DNA from: Gorsachius magnificus
Taxonomy: Eukaryota; Chordata; Aves; Pelecaniformes; Ardeidae
NCBI GenBank assembly: GCA_034008185.1
Contig: CM067084.1
Span: forward strand, 59,596,599 to 59,660,598
Direction of reading: 5' to 3'
DNA length: 64,000 nucleotides
Shown here: one piece after another, positions 23,701-37,127 of the stretch
How positions within the stretch are numbered: the first letter of the stretch is position 1
How the letters are laid out: every line of letters starts with the position of its first letter
The notes under the pieces: generated by a model
What the model was told of the DNA's origin: nothing
What the model saw: the letters and a program-made list of their open reading frames with translations, nothing else
Databases searched by the model: none
Program-made: the position numbers and the translations under genes

Positions 23701-25073
23701 ATCACTCAGGTTAAATGTTATATGGATCAAGAACTCTTTGATGTACAATGGTCTGACAGTCAGCATCAATGCATTGCACCCCTTGGGCCACATGCAGTTT
23801 ACCTTTCCCAAAGATATTATAAGTTACCATTTATATTGATAGCATACAGGCTTCTCATGCCCTAAGTACAGCCCTAACAGAGCGTACATAGCCTGATCAA
23901 GATCATCGACTCCTCAAATACCATGTCTTCTGCACGGGTCCCAGTGCAGTACCATTACACTGAAAGGGTAAATTACTGTTTCTGAAAGACCTTATCACTG
24001 ATGCAATCTGATCACTCTCTGAATAAAGAGATATGCTATGTTGTTCTATATTGCTATATTTCAATTAAAGTGAGGAATAGATACTGACATCAGTCAGGAA
24101 GCTCATTGGACCAAAATGTAAAATCATAAAAAAATACCATATTATGTTTTTCCCAGCACAGAATACAGCTGAGGATCTACTCTATTAAATAACTATTAAG
24201 TTCTGGTAATGAAGTGTAATGTTACTATAAATGATTTTTTTTTTTAATAAGACATGCAGATTCAGCCCTATGCTGTACACATTAATATTAAACTAACATC
24301 TAAAGTTTTTGGAAAGAACATTGTCCATCGGTTACATAAAAATTAAAATATACTAATACTGCTTCTGAAAACCTAAAGTTTTAAAGCTCCTACCCAATCT
24401 TTTATACAGACATTCCTAAAGTAATACTGGTTGTTTGTACTAATGTTTCTTGTTCATTCTGCTCATTACACTCTTTATTGCTCCCTTATCTCAATTTCTT
24501 GTCCCAAATAACTCTCCTTTCTTCAGTTTAAGTGGTGCTGTAGCTTAAAATTCTTCCTGCTATTACTGTTTCTGAGGCATTGACTTCACCTGTGCTGAAC
24601 TGGCCTCAAGGAGGCAGAACCTGCTGCTTTTGATTGACAGGAGTGATCACTTTCAGTAATTTTAATTCAATATATTCAAGAATGAACAGACTAACAATGC
24701 CAGCCGAGGCGTTTTGTAGCCATTCTGTAAAATGACTCAAGCTTTCAGAAAATTTGTTAGCATACTTTTACGAATGGGAAAGTAAAACTAGAAAGGTGCC
24801 AACAAAACTTTTTTTCCTTTTTTGTGCTATGAAATGCAGGACACTACACACAGCAATCAATAATTTCCGATTAGATCAGGAATTGACTGTAGTACTTTTA
24901 TAGGCATCTTTCCCCCCCCCCCCCCCTTTTTTTTTATCCCCTCCCCCCACTCCTGGAAAAACTTGTTTCGTTGCCTAGTTTTTGTTTCTCTTCCCTAGGT
25001 CAGATGTGAAGCCATGAAAAACTGAAATCAGAACTCACTAAGTAGCTTTCATTAGACTCATTACGAAAGTAGG
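20761..25073. other. AT-rich intergenic sequence; unexplained GC-richer block 23470-23960
   Basis: No gene or known repeat recognised. A roughly 490-bp block at 23470-23960 is clearly less AT-rich than its surroundings but has only short frames (68 and 67 codons) and no CR1 or LTR hallmarks. A C15-T9 run lies at 24912-24935. Confidence 0.5.
24912..24953 (+). repeat. Homopolymer C15/T9 tract and C-rich tail
   Basis: Fifteen C (24912-24926) followed by nine T, then CCCCTCCCCCCAC. It is 120 bp upstream of a solo LTR. Such runs are often mis-sized in assemblies. Confidence 0.9.
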
Positions 25074-25502
25074 TGTCCTGGTTTCGGCTGGGATAGAGTT
25101 AATTTTCTTCACAGAAGCTAGCATAGTGCTGTGCTTTGGATTTAGTACTAGAAGAATGTTGATAACACGCTGATGTTTTTAGTTGTTGCCAAGTAGTGCT
25201 CAGACTGCTCAAGGACTTTTTGAGCTTCTCCTGCTCGGCCAGGTGCATAACAAGCTGGGAGTACAGCACAGCTAGGACCCAAACTGTCCAAAGAGCTATT
25301 CCATACCGTATAACGTCATGCTTGTTTGGGGGGGGGGGGTTAGTCGGTCAGTCGGTCGCGGGCAGAGTGGTCGCAGCTTGGGCTGTGTGACCGCGGCTCG
25401 GGGGGAGTGATCGCGGCTCGGGACGGACTGGGCATCGGTCAGCGGGTGGTGAGCAATTGCATTGTGCATCACTTGTTTTATATATTCTGTATATTTTCTT
25501 AC

Positions 25503-25536
<34 letters not shown>

Positions 25537-25697
25537 GTTATTCTTCTCTCTTATTAAACTGTCTCTATCTCAACCCACGGGTCTTACTTTTTTTTTTTTC
25601 CTTTTCTCCGATTCTCTCCCCCATCCCACTGAGGGAGGGGGGGGAGTGAGCAAGCGGCTGCGTGGTGCTTAGTTGCCAGCCGGGTTAAACCACAACA
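25074..25697 (+). mobile_element. Solo LTR of the same ERV subfamily as 14735-20760
   Basis: 624 bp, TGTCCTGG...CACAACA, on the + strand. The first 240 bp are nearly identical to the provirus LTR. It has TAACGTCA at 25311-25318, a GC-rich block of GATCGCGGCTCGG-like units, an (ATT)n tract at 25503-25536, and a C/T-rich 3' end. The flanks are GTAGG (25069-25073) and GTAGA (25698-25702), a 5-bp duplication with one mismatch. No internal retroviral sequence remains, so it arose by LTR-LTR recombination. Confidence 0.93.
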
Positions 25698-27654
25698 GTA
25701 GATAATAATGCAGTATTTCCTTTTACGTTCATTTTTATTATTCCTATTGGTTTTAGAAAGAAGAACACAGTCATATGTACCAAATCTTCATATTAACCAG
25801 GGTTACTCTTTCCAGTATTCAGAGAATGTTGTGACTCAAATATTCAAATGATGATGTAACCTTTTATTTTATGGTATCTAGTATCCAAACAAACTTAGGA
25901 AAAACACATTTTTCAATCCTACAGTGTCAGTATCCAAAGAGGCCCAGCAGACAAAAAATATAATTCCTTAATGTTTATAAAGGTAAATTAATTTTCTTTA
26001 GTTTGTCTCTGGGGAATAAAAACCAGCAAGCATATTTGTTGCAGTTTGTCATTGTAAAACCAAAAGTTAAACTTTGAGAGTTGAAAGTGCTCAGGAATCC
26101 AAAAATTAAGACATTGTTTTCTCAAAGACTGCTCAATAAAAGTTCTATCCATTTATATTTGGCTACATTTTCAGGGATTTTTTTTGAAGGCTAGGGATTT
26201 AAAGCAGCTAAGTATTATAGATAAAAGCTTAAAAAATTCTCTGAATTTCACTTCAATAGCTTTCCTAGTTCCATGCTTGTTTTTCCTTTGGGTTAATGTC
26301 TATGCCAATTATATTATTTAAAGAAATTTACTACTACACATTCAAAAACTGAATAACAAACTTTAGGTGTTAATGAATTCAGCTGTAAGTATTTTCGTAA
26401 CGTGATAGTATCTTTCAGGCTTGAAAATCCCAACAGAGAAAACTGTAGGAGAACTTTTTGCTATATGTAAGTTTTTTAAGTTTTTACTTCTACATAAACT
26501 AGAAAATATAGTGAAGTCCATACTGCAACAGGATATGCACTATTTCTTAGAAGAAAGCTGGTGCTAAAAAGTTTTTATGTGTTTGTCACACATGTTATTT
26601 AAAAAATCATATTAGAATTCCAACTCTATGTTTTGGTAACGACTTAAATGACAAGACAGCCCTCAAATTCTACTGACTGGGGTGAATTTAACCTGGTGAT
26701 AATTATTACATTACAAACCAGAATTAGTTTTTATATCGGGAAAAATATATACACTATAACACGGAGGGCTGTGTAAATACACCACTGGAAAGATCCTGAG
26801 CCTGTATATTAAGTCCAAAGAAAGATAATCCTTTTCTCTTTCTTTACAGGAAAAAGTCAGTTCCAGAACTCAATTTTAGAAAATATTGCAATGAAAACTT
26901 ATATAGTCACTAGTCAATTATTACCTGATAGACAACTAATTTTTAGAGTGATGCCTCTTTGAAAAGATACCCTAAGAATGGCAGAGGAGTGTGATGTTCA
27001 ATCATAAAAGCAAAACCAACAATTTGCATTTGCAAGTTGTCTCAAAGCTCTGCATACGCTGCTAGGAACTGCCTCAGGGTGGTTTGGTAGGTCTTAGGAA
27101 GCTGTAAAAAGGTAGATGGAAAGCATTCTGTGAGACTGAGGACAAAAGTGGCAAAGAAGGGTAGCAAAGACTTTGAATGTGCCAAACACTGGGTAGAACA
27201 ATATGCTTGTTCTAGTTTTTTTTACTCTTGTCTAAGCAAGTGACTTTTAGGCATTGTCAGGGTGGGCACGATACTGCTGATATATGTGATCTTTGGCCTG
27301 GGCCATTATCACTGCTGTTATAGTCTCAGATTCTTATGACATTTCCAACACATATTCTTTTTACATTGCCAGTGCTTAAGGTTTTATTCCCACTGCAACA
27401 AACTCTGAATCTCACAGTGCAAGCCATACAAACTCAAAATCCTCTCCCTTTATTAACCCATAAATCCCCAGTAATTTTGAAGAGGAAGAGTAATACATAC
27501 ACATTTGATAACCTATGTCTTTCTCTCTTAAATCCTATAATAGAAACCGTCATTGAAATACTACATTAAGATACTAACTGTGGCAAAGTTAAAAAGGTTT
27601 TAGAAAGATGAAAAAAGAGGGATATAAAAGTCACTTTTATACAAAGCACATTAT

Positions 27655-27725
27655 GGTCCTGATCCTTCTTTTCATTTTACTCAATGCTAATATTCTACAG
27701 ACTTCAACAGAAGCAGGATCAAACC
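27655..27725. repeat. Possible ancient interspersed repeat with imperfect terminal inverted repeats
   Basis: The ends GGTCCTGATCCT and AGGATCAAACC are imperfect inverted copies (about 10 of 12) around a core with ACTTCAACAGAAGCAGG. The AGACTTCAAC..GAAGCAGGATCA wording resembles an old motif that I recall from many amniote genomes. I cannot name the family. Confidence 0.35.
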
Positions 27726-27746
27726 TCTCATGAGCAGTGGCATTTT

Positions 27747-27767
27747 GATGTATTACACCAATACATC
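27747..27767. repeat. Perfect 8-bp hairpin, 5-nt loop
   Basis: GATGTATT (27747-27754) and AATACATC (27760-27767) are perfect inverted copies with loop ACACC. It is isolated; no U tract follows that would suggest a Pol III terminator. Confidence 0.8.
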
Positions 27768-27890
27768 ACCCTATGCAGCTTTTTGATGATGTATTGCACT
27801 AGTGCTTTATCAAAGTGTCATTGTTTTGATGAAGGCATAGCACCTTCTGGCAAAGCCCTGTAATGAAAACTGTTATGTTGTAGAAGAGGT

Positions 27891-27930
27891 TATGCTATGC
27901 TATGCTATGCTACACTATGCTATGCTATGT
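27891..27930 (+). repeat. Pentanucleotide microsatellite (TATGC)8, imperfect
   Basis: Eight head-to-tail 5-bp units: TATGC x4, TACAC, TATGC x2, TATGT. Confidence 0.95.
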
Positions 27931-30570
27931 TTTATGTCGTTATACTAAGGAACAACATCAGAAAAAGAAAATTTAGGTTCAAGGAATGAGTGGCAGAGGC
28001 GGACACGCCAAGTGATCAGACAGAAAAAAATCACAGTTAAGATCCCATAGGACTTTGGGCTGCTGAAGTAATGCTTATTTGAAGCTTTTTGTCCTTTTTC
28101 AGTGTCTTTATTTTTGGTTTTGATAAAAAGACCTAAAATGTGAAAAGCAGTGACAAATACTTTGTCTCAAAAATGGTGTCTAAGTTAAGGAGAATCTTTA
28201 TATTCAGCTCAATCCCTCTTCCCAAATCATCATATGGCAATTTTTTCTGAAAAAAAGTTATTTGGTAATATATCACACTTTTGGAAATTCATGATAGAAA
28301 TTTGCAACTGTATGCAGAATTGGTTTTGGCAAGTACAAAGCAGGTTATATCCTTATATATCAGGACAGTCGTTGACTGGGCAGACAGAAGGGTGAAACTG
28401 GCTGCACAAAGTATTTTTATGAAATTATTAAACCCTCACCTCCTTTCTGAACATAGTGAGACTTTTCTCAATTTTTCTTACTTATATTGTACATAACAAT
28501 CTAATAAAAAGAAAAAGATCACATTAAGATCAACAGCAAAGATAGCAAAATCATTCAGCATAGCTCTAAATGTATTTCCATTGCAATGGAGGTGTCAAAT
28601 AAACATCTCAATAAACACATAATATAAAATGAAAGCACAATCAGCTACAATGAAAACAGAATATTTGTCAAGAGACGTATTATAAATGTCTAACACTACC
28701 CATATTGATGCAATTCAGAATACAAAAGAAGGAAGAATGAATAATAATAAAGAGTATTTTCAAAGTTTCAGTCTCTCTGGAAGGTCATGTAAGGCCCAGT
28801 TCTGCCATCCTGCACACTGATTTCTGCTTTATTTAAGCAGTACAAATCTCTTCATCCTGGTTTGTTTTTTTGTTTTTTTTATTATTATTTAAAAATAAAG
28901 CTATTAATGCCATAATTCAGAAATTATATAATCAAGACTAAAGGTAATTGAAAACTGGATAGTACTTTGCCTCAATTTGGATTAGGTGTTTGTGAGCTCT
29001 GTTTGTGTGAGCATCATAAAAGTCACCTTTTGGAATAAAGATGGATTTTTGCTGCTTGTTTTCAGGACACCTCAATTATACTGCTTTACATAGTATGAAT
29101 GTGGTTCATTCTTTGTATTCTAGCTCAGGTGGAGTATTTTATAAAGGTACTAATATAGTACTTACTGGTAAAGAAGCTCTTGTTTCTAGCAGGTGAGGTG
29201 AAGAGACAAGGATGAGACTTGTAACAGCATTTAACATACAAATACAGGGGAACAAAGTGATGCTACAGAAGATCACTGTTGTTTTTTTACTCTACATGCT
29301 ACAGAAATTCATGAAAATGTAAGTGTTGAACATCCCTGACTCACTTTGAAACAGTAGAACTCTAGAGAATTAATAGTTACATTACAATGAAATACAAATA
29401 ATCTGCCAAAATAGCAAATTTGGCATCTGTGGGTGAACACATCCTGCAGTTCCCATGTATGTTTCATTAGCTCTACACTACATTTATAAATAGCAGAAAA
29501 TTATGAAAAAATAAATAAGTAGCATTTATCATGGGCTCAATCATGTTCAAATGTGTGGTACCACAGTGCACTGTAATTACTTACTTATGGAAAATCAATT
29601 CCCTCTTCTACTAAATAGTATCCAATAAATACCATTATGGTCCAGCAATTGTATCATTTATTAATTTTTACTTGACATTAGTAGCAAACAATACTGCAAA
29701 ACACTGATATATTTTATAGGTATAGTTAACTTTTTCTCCCTTTGCCATATAGCCATTACATTAGTTTATGTTAGTCATTTGTTAGCAAGGGTTCAGTAAC
29801 AGCCGGAAAGACCTTCAGTATTAACATAGCTACAATATCTAGTTTATTCAGTATTGCACAATAAGGGGCTAGGTTTTAGTGATGTAAACTGTATTGTATG
29901 TGATAACAAAAACTGATCTCAGGTTTTAAATTGCTTTATTTTAATACTGGATAACAGGAAAAGAGATTTAACTATTTTTCTTGTCCTTTCCCCAAAATTC
30001 TCTTTTTCTCTCTTTCTCTTTCATTCTCTGGCTGGTAAGAAGCTTTCCACTTCTGCATAATGTTATATGATGTGTTCTACTGTAGGCCTTTCATTGCCAC
30101 TACACAGAAATTAAGATCACATCTTTCCCATTTTACACTTCTTTCTCTCCTTGCCTGTACTATTTTTCTTCTGATTATAAACTTGAGGAAAAAATAATAC
30201 AAGACACAATGCCTTTCCTCTGATAAATGTCTTTCAACTTACTATGTATTTTACAGTTTAAATGTCACTTGGACAGTAAATGTTTTTTCTTGGTGGAAAT
30301 TTTTTTAAAAATTAAAAATATACTAGAATAAAAACTATATTGAATGTAAATAATGATATGGAAACAACCATTTTATCTGAAAACATATGGGCTAGGTGTG
30401 GCAAGTTTGTTTTTGTGTTTTTGCAAAGATTGTGTTGAGTTCGGCTGTTGAGACATAATTATAAATCAAATAAAAGAAGATTATTTTGACACCAAAACCA
30501 ACATAACTGTGTAAACAGAATTCTGCAATAACTGTATATTCTTCATTTCTTGGGCTTAAATTCTTTCTTG

Positions 30571-30716
30571 GATCAGGAAGTCCATGTCCAGGCTGTGATG
30601 TGACTGGAAATAGGCAGAGCAATGGCCACAGCACGACAGGGACTGGGACCCTGGGGCGGGGCTAAGGGGCAGCCCTGGGTAAGGCTGGTGATGGCCATTA
30701 AGGCATTGGTGAACTC
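30571..30716. other. GC-rich patch, possibly related to the island at 4830
   Basis: About 145 bp of GC-rich sequence, including GGGGCGGGGCTAAGGGG, sits in AT-rich DNA and directly abuts a CR1 tail at 30717. It shares the 17-mer GTCCAGGCTGTGATGTG with 4977-4993. I see no open frame with recognisable content. Confidence 0.4.
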
Positions 30717-30765
30717 ACAGAATCACAGAATTGCAGACCGCTCAGACCTGACATTTTCCAAGTGT
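30717..30765 (-). mobile_element. CR1 LINE 3'-terminal fragment
   Basis: CACAGAATCACAGAATTGCAGA is the reverse complement of a CR1 octamer tail. Only about 50 bp survives, so it is a severely 5'-truncated or decayed insertion. It lies at the edge of the GC-rich patch. Confidence 0.65.
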
Positions 30766-32384
30766 GATCCATAAGAAGCAATGCATTAAAAGTTTGCTTT
30801 TATGACAATCTCCTGCTAATGTTCAGTCATCTGCAAAGAGACACGCCATTGCTTTCAGATATCCAAGGGTGAAAACTGATTTACACAGATGTTCTTGGTA
30901 AAGACAAAATTACTTCCTGTAAGTATTTTCTCTACACATGTAAACTATAATGGATTGACAGTGACCTCCCCTCCCCACCGAGCTGGTACGCATTTACATA
31001 TTTCCACTCAGCCTGATTTTCACTTGAAAAAAATAGTTGACAGGGAAAGTCAGTATTTTGACTTGTCTTTGTCAGAGTGTGAAATGTGACAGTTGTATAA
31101 TATCCCTGTAGGAAAAGAACAAATAGGTATTTTTGATTTATAAAATCACATAATTGCTTGGATCTTGTGTACCCAAGCTGACAGAAAACAGTGGTTATAG
31201 ATATCTGTGTTTGTGTGTGCACCTCCTTTCTTAATTAGGGTCACATAAGGTTAATATCAGAATAACAATCACCACTGCAAGTTATTCCAAAATGCGTTTT
31301 TATTTATTGTAGATTCAGAGACTATAAAACCATAAGCATTCAGACTGATAAATTGAATAATGCAGATGATAGTACTTCCCTCAATTAATTTCTGTGTTAA
31401 TTAGAACTTGATCTTTTGGAAAAGTCCACAATCTGTATTCTCATTTCACCTCCTCAAAATATTTTAATAGTTTAGGGTAACTTTTCAATTCACTAGAAGT
31501 TGCTACCTCTAAAAAAGCTACTCATATCAAAATATTTTCTTTTTAGTGTTTGAAACCCTGTTTTCTTTATATTACTTTTATAGTATGCTCATTTCTTGCT
31601 GCTTAATAAGCCTGGTAAAAATTTCTTCTATTTTGCATGTAGTTCTCCTACATAATATGAAAACATGCAACACTAGTGTTTTACATAAGATGGTGCACTT
31701 ATTGATAAATATATGTTATTTAACAGTTAAAACTGTTATTTAAAAGCATCAGGCATCCGTCCTTGGGCACAGAAGAATTTTGAAATATGTTTGTATCTAT
31801 ACATATTTGGAGGGCATATGAATTTAAAATTAAATTAGAAAAAATATTCTGAGATTATTAAAAAAAAAGATTAGTAGAGATTTGTTCAATGCAATCTGAC
31901 ACCTCCTCTTTTTTCCCCTAAATGTCTATGTTTAGCTCTTATCACTATTGAATTGTTGTAGAATTATATTTTCCTGTTATTCAGAGCCCAGTGTCAACCC
32001 AAGTGCTCAGAGAGCATGTCTGTAATGGAATATACAATTATAATTCCTTGAAAATTTGATGATAATTTTGACCTCTGTTTTCTGGAGATTTCTTGAGGTC
32101 ATCTGTGTAATCCTTCAGAATCCAGTTGCATCCAATCAGGATGCTAAAGGACACACGGCTCACTGCAGGCACAAAATCTCCATGGTTATACTTACAGATT
32201 CATACAGTACTCAAGAGGGTGTCCATCACTGCAAGAGGGAATCCATCACATCGACAAATGATGATCCTAATGATATCAATGCAAACATTGGAGGAAAGGA
32301 GAAGAGGAAAATTTCTTATTGCACTTCTTGTGTGAAATGCTTTGAATCAGTGCTTTAATATTTTCCATAGGTGACTCTTTTGTT

Positions 32385-32436
32385 TATTTATTTAATTAAT
32401 TAGTGATTAATAATTAATACTTAGTAATTACTAATA
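32385..32436. repeat. AT-rich palindrome cluster
   Basis: It contains the perfect 14-bp palindrome TTAGTAATTACTAA (32421-32434) and several TAATTA/TTAATTAA cores next to it. Such cores match homeodomain binding sites, but chance is plausible in AT-rich DNA. Confidence 0.6.
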
Positions 32437-34750
32437 CTGTATTTTTGCCACTTTTCTGACTATCACCTGATTCTGTATATCAGAAGTAATTCATAGAAGT
32501 AAAATTTTAATTTTTTCATTTTTTATTGCATTTGTATCTTAAGTTTAGGAATAAGCTGGTCAGTTACCTAGCATGAGAGCTCTTTCCTCAGCAGCGTTGC
32601 TTTGTGCAAAATACAGTGTTTTGATGGATAATAGAAAAATCTTCTCTCATTACTTTACAATGTAATAGCTCATTACTAAACTGAGAAAGGATCTAATTAA
32701 AAACAGTGGGATTCATGACATGTTTGTTACTGGTATAATATGGTGTGTCAACTGAAAACAAATTTTTAACCTTAAAAACTACATTGACCTATAATTTATG
32801 GTTTTTTTTCTCATTTCTTGTTCTGGTACATTCTGCTCCTCCTTGTTTTTTTTTCCCCTAAATAAAACTGTAGGGTCAGCCTTTTCTACCAATTATATTT
32901 CCATAGCTGATCAGAATGTTAACTACTCAGTCAATTTCTGTAGCAACTCATAATGAGCAGATGACTACAGCATGATGAATTACCTACCAGAGTTTGGATG
33001 GTTCTCAGTTCATAAACAAATAGTACATAAAAAGTGATCAGTAATTAATCTCATTATGTGGCTAGAAATTTGGTAAACATGCAACTAATTAATGAAATAC
33101 CTGTTACTTTTTAAAAGTGGAAGTAACAACAGTCATTATTCACTACGTAGGTTTCTGTGATGGCTGTTATTGAAAAAACAAAAAAAACCCACAAATCCAA
33201 GAATCTTTAAAAGTCCTGTGAAAGTATTTTCAAGAAATCTTACCTAAGCCCATGAAAAAAATGTAATAGTAATTTCATATCATACACTAATGTCACATCA
33301 GAATGTCTATGAGGTGAACTTAACTCTCATGTTAAGATCTTACATTTAAAACAGATCTAGGTAGCACATGGGATTTTAGTGAAAAGATTTTCTTTAGAAC
33401 AGAAGAGTTCTAATAACCCGTTAAGTAAACTAAAAGTAATTTAATGCAATTTTAGCTGTATTCAGCTCTGCAGCTACATCTTGATTAAACTTATTGTTGG
33501 CCTAAGTATAATCACATGTTGATTTTTTTTCCTTCTCTATTTCTTTAGAGTTAAGGATCAGTTTCATTCTTTTGATCAGCTTACACTTTAGACACACACA
33601 TCACCAGCTAGTGTCCTACTTCCCTAGATTTTATTTACAAGTCTATTATTCAGCGGGGAAAAGCACAAAGAAATTCTGTTAATTCTATGAAACATCAGTA
33701 CATTACAACAAAAAAAGGCTATTATGTTTCAGATTGGTCTGTATACTCAAGCTCCCAGAAGAAATGAGTTGCTGAATTGATTATAATTTGTGTGGAATTG
33801 ACTGTACACGCATGTTAAGCAATTTCCTACAAAATTACACAAAATTGGAACATCACCATAGCAATATTCTATTGTACACAATTGTAACTAAATGTTATAA
33901 CCTTAAATAGAAACTTGTTTGATATGTATCATGCTCTGTACAATCCCATCTTACCAAAATGATTTTTTAAAACAGTGCAAATGTTTATGCTAAATACATT
34001 TTGTAGAATTTGCTGGGAATGCAAAAAATATCCAAGAAAGTTCAAGTGAGTGTTTAGTGACAACACTTAAAGGTACTGTGTTTGAGGGCAGTAACAGAGA
34101 AGATGAGGTGACGTTTATTGTTCTCTTCCTTGGCATCTTTTCCCTGTATCACTGAAGAACCGAGCAGTGCTGCGTGCAGATGCACCCAGCCTTTCATGGC
34201 CAGCTGCAGGATCTTAGCCATACATTTCAAGGAAGACTTATGAAAAGGTTCATTCAGCTCCCACTATCTAGCATATTGAAGACTTTTTAAAGTTAGTATT
34301 TTGCTTCTTTCCATTAAAAGAATTCTTAAATAGGAGCTCTTCCATTATCCTAAAATAGAAATGCAACAATACTTCAGCTCACGCTAAACCATCTGTTTAC
34401 ACTCATTTCTATTGCAAACTTCTCATTTATTTGCATTTTGCCCAAGCTGTCAGCTCTGCCTTTGCCAATGTTAAATAACATCCCACAATTGTGGTAGTTC
34501 TTATCAGTCATAGTGTTAGAATAAATTTTCAACAACAGAAGGAAAAGCTCAAGATAGCTGTATGTATATCTGAAAGCAAGCTACAATTATGTAAAAAGTA
34601 AGCAGTACATACTATATTGTTCAAGACACTGTTTAAAAATTTGTGTCATTAACAATATACAAGTTATAAAATGCAAATACAGATGTTTCTTTAAAACAAA
34701 TTTGCCATGTAAATAATGCTAGCTGTAGTCTCCACACAACATGAATTTAT

Positions 34751-34812
34751 AGTTTCACCCCATTTTTGTTAGAAAATACATAATTTCACCCATTGTTTTG
34801 TTAGAAAAAGAG
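34751..34812 (+). repeat. 31-bp imperfect tandem duplication
   Basis: Two adjacent copies, 34751-34781 and 34782-34812, share TTTCACCC...TTTTGTTAGAAAA with a few differences. Confidence 0.85.
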
Positions 34813-36851
34813 CTCCATTACAATTATGAGCTAAATATGACTGAGATCATTACCATCTAAAAATAGATTAAAATGTCTTATATTTTCTGGTTCAGTAATT
34901 CCTTTCCAGCAGTTTTGTTCCTATTTCTCTGGGGGATATACTACCTAAAAAGAAAAAAAAAAAAGAAAAAAAGTATCAAGCAATGAAAACCTTCTTATCA
35001 GAATATCACATATTCTCTTTTCCATGTGCTTTCAGAAACACCTCCCTTTTGACTTCAAGAATCCTGAAGTATTTTGTACTAATTTTCAGTGTCATTAATG
35101 TACCCTTATGCAAAATATGGTGCAAAAGATGGACTTAAAAGAAATGAAGAAACAGAAAGAAAGATGAATGACCCAATATTAATGAAAAATATTTTGCTAG
35201 TCACTTAACAGGAATAGGTCTCCTAATGATTGTTTAAAAAGAGCTGGTCATTGACCAGGTTTTATGCTGTAGATCTCTGAAATCTAGAGGTGATAATGTC
35301 AGGATTTGAAGCTGATAGATACAGGAAGTTGTGCCCAGAAATACTTGGCTTTATAACTAAATTTAAAAATTTACAAACTTGAATGGATTTATAATGTAAT
35401 CAAATATGTTCTCCTATTCATATTCTAACTACCAACTGTTGTCTACAGTAGTTTAAGGATTACAGAATTAGGTTGACACATTTGGCTGTATTCATTTAAA
35501 TATCCAAATCATTGGATTTGAGCTATTGAGAAATGAGAGGATTCTTTATTCTTTCCTCTTTCAAATTACATAATCTAACCCCCCACCTCTTCATGAAAAG
35601 TTCTGAATTGTCAGCTGAAGCAACTAAAGTTATTTCTTATGCAGATAACAGATTGGCAGAGGCAGCCACAGTGCACAGTTTCTTAGGACTGCCTTACTAA
35701 ATTGTGTTTTATCTCAAAAGTACCTCTTTTTGGGAAAAAGCTCACTCCATTTCTATTGATGACAAATTTTGTCCATCCTACAGGTTTTTCTAAAATAGAT
35801 GGTTCTTACTGTGGAGGTGGTTTAAGAAAAACAAGACTAGTAACAAATGTATCAGCCTACATCTAGAATCACTTGATTGTTTTCAGTGCTGTTATTTCTG
35901 TTCATCAACAGATATAGCTTTAAAGACATACTTTGTGGAAAAACTGTAGAAGAATTTGAGCCAGACATATATGATGTTTTTCAAAGATTTTAGCAAAGGG
36001 ATTAAAAAGTGAGAAAATAGAGTACAAAAGACAGTAAATACTCAAAAATAATGGTGGTGGTGGTTGGAGGAAAAATCAGAAATCATATTTTGCTCTTGAC
36101 TCAGTGAGAAATCAGGAAAATATTCCACTGTAGATCTAGTCATGAGTTGTAAACTGTAGTCAGAACCAGTCTGACAGACTAAAGAGGTGAAGTTTCTAGG
36201 CTATTGACCTGTGTAGCCTATTTTAGCAGGCTGCTTGCATCTACTCAGGCCTAGATAACTAAAATTTTGTAAGATTTGTATGTTTAGGTATCAAACAACT
36301 TCAGCATTTTTGTTAGCTTCACTTTGGACTTTTATGTACTGAAACTGCAGAGCCAACAAATGAGGCAGATTACCTTTCCATTTACATGTAGTCATAGTTA
36401 ACGTAATTTGTGCAGTGAGACGAAGGTGTTTGGAAGATCTTAGAGATTTCATTTTTTCCACATTATGGTAAATGGTAAACATAATTTAAGTTTGATTGCA
36501 GTAGTGATCTGGCTGTGTTTTATAGAAACTTAAACTCAATTTCTACTTGTTTTAAAACCAAAAATGAGAAAATTATTTTGGCAGGTAGGATTCTGGTTTG
36601 TAGCTGTGCAAAACTATTGTCTTCTACAAGTACTGCTCTATAGTCTCTTAGCTAGACATGCTATGTTTTTAATAAAAGAAACAAGATATAAGGCTTTTTG
36701 TTTCCTAGTTACAATTATCTCTTTCCCTCTTAAAATGTTAAGAACTAGAAATCACTTTTGGCTTTCAAGGTAAAAAATGACATCTAGTTTCAGTGAAGAG
36801 AAAGAAATACAGAAGTGCATGGTTAATGCATCCACAATGTTCTAACAATAT

Positions 36852-37127
36852 AGAATCATAGAATCATGGAATCATTTAGGTTGGAAAAGACCTTTAAGAT
36901 CATCAAGTCCAACCGTTAACCTAACCCTGCCATCCCACCGCTAAATCATGTCCCTAAGCACCTTGTCTACCTATCTTTTAAATACCTCCAGGGATGGGGA
37001 CTCAACCACTTCCCTGGGCAGCCTGTTCCAATGCTTAACAACCCTTTCAGTGAAAAAAATTTTTCCTAACATCTAACCCAAATCTGCCCTGGTGCAACTT
37101 GAGGCCATTTCCCCTCATCCTATGAGC
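36852..37127 (-). mobile_element. CR1 LINE 3' fragment
   Basis: It begins on the + strand with AGAATCATAGAATCATGG, the reversed octamer tail, then the reversed hairpin TTGGAAAAGACC...GTCCAACC. Remnants of the ORF2 C-terminus follow (reverse of the PREVVE region, about 37000-37030, and of the DIRK..F region, about 37045-37085). The frame carries indels, for example the A/T run near 37055. It is 5'-truncated at about 37127 where an unrelated old repeat begins. Confidence 0.92.

Larger units (their letters stand above)
25698..30570. other. AT-rich intergenic sequence with small repeats
   Basis: No gene recognised. It holds a possible old repeat at 27655-27725, an 8-bp hairpin at 27747-27767, a TATGC pentanucleotide array at 27891-27930, and a possible further old-repeat fragment at 28787-28825. 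The rest is ordinary AT-rich DNA. Confidence 0.5.
30766..36851. other. AT-rich intergenic sequence, no gene seen
   Basis: No recognisable frame or known repeat. Local features are an AT palindrome cluster at 32385-32436, a 31-bp tandem duplication at 34751-34812 and a mildly GC-richer stretch at 34080-34215. Confidence 0.5.

Noticed and set aside
27747..27767. Hairpin as a microRNA precursor or terminator
   Set aside because: The stem is only 8 bp, far too short for a pre-miRNA, and there is no T tract.
27891..27930. Regular TATGC array as a CRISPR-like structure
   Set aside because: A simple 5-bp microsatellite with no spacers; CRISPR is not expected in a bird genome.
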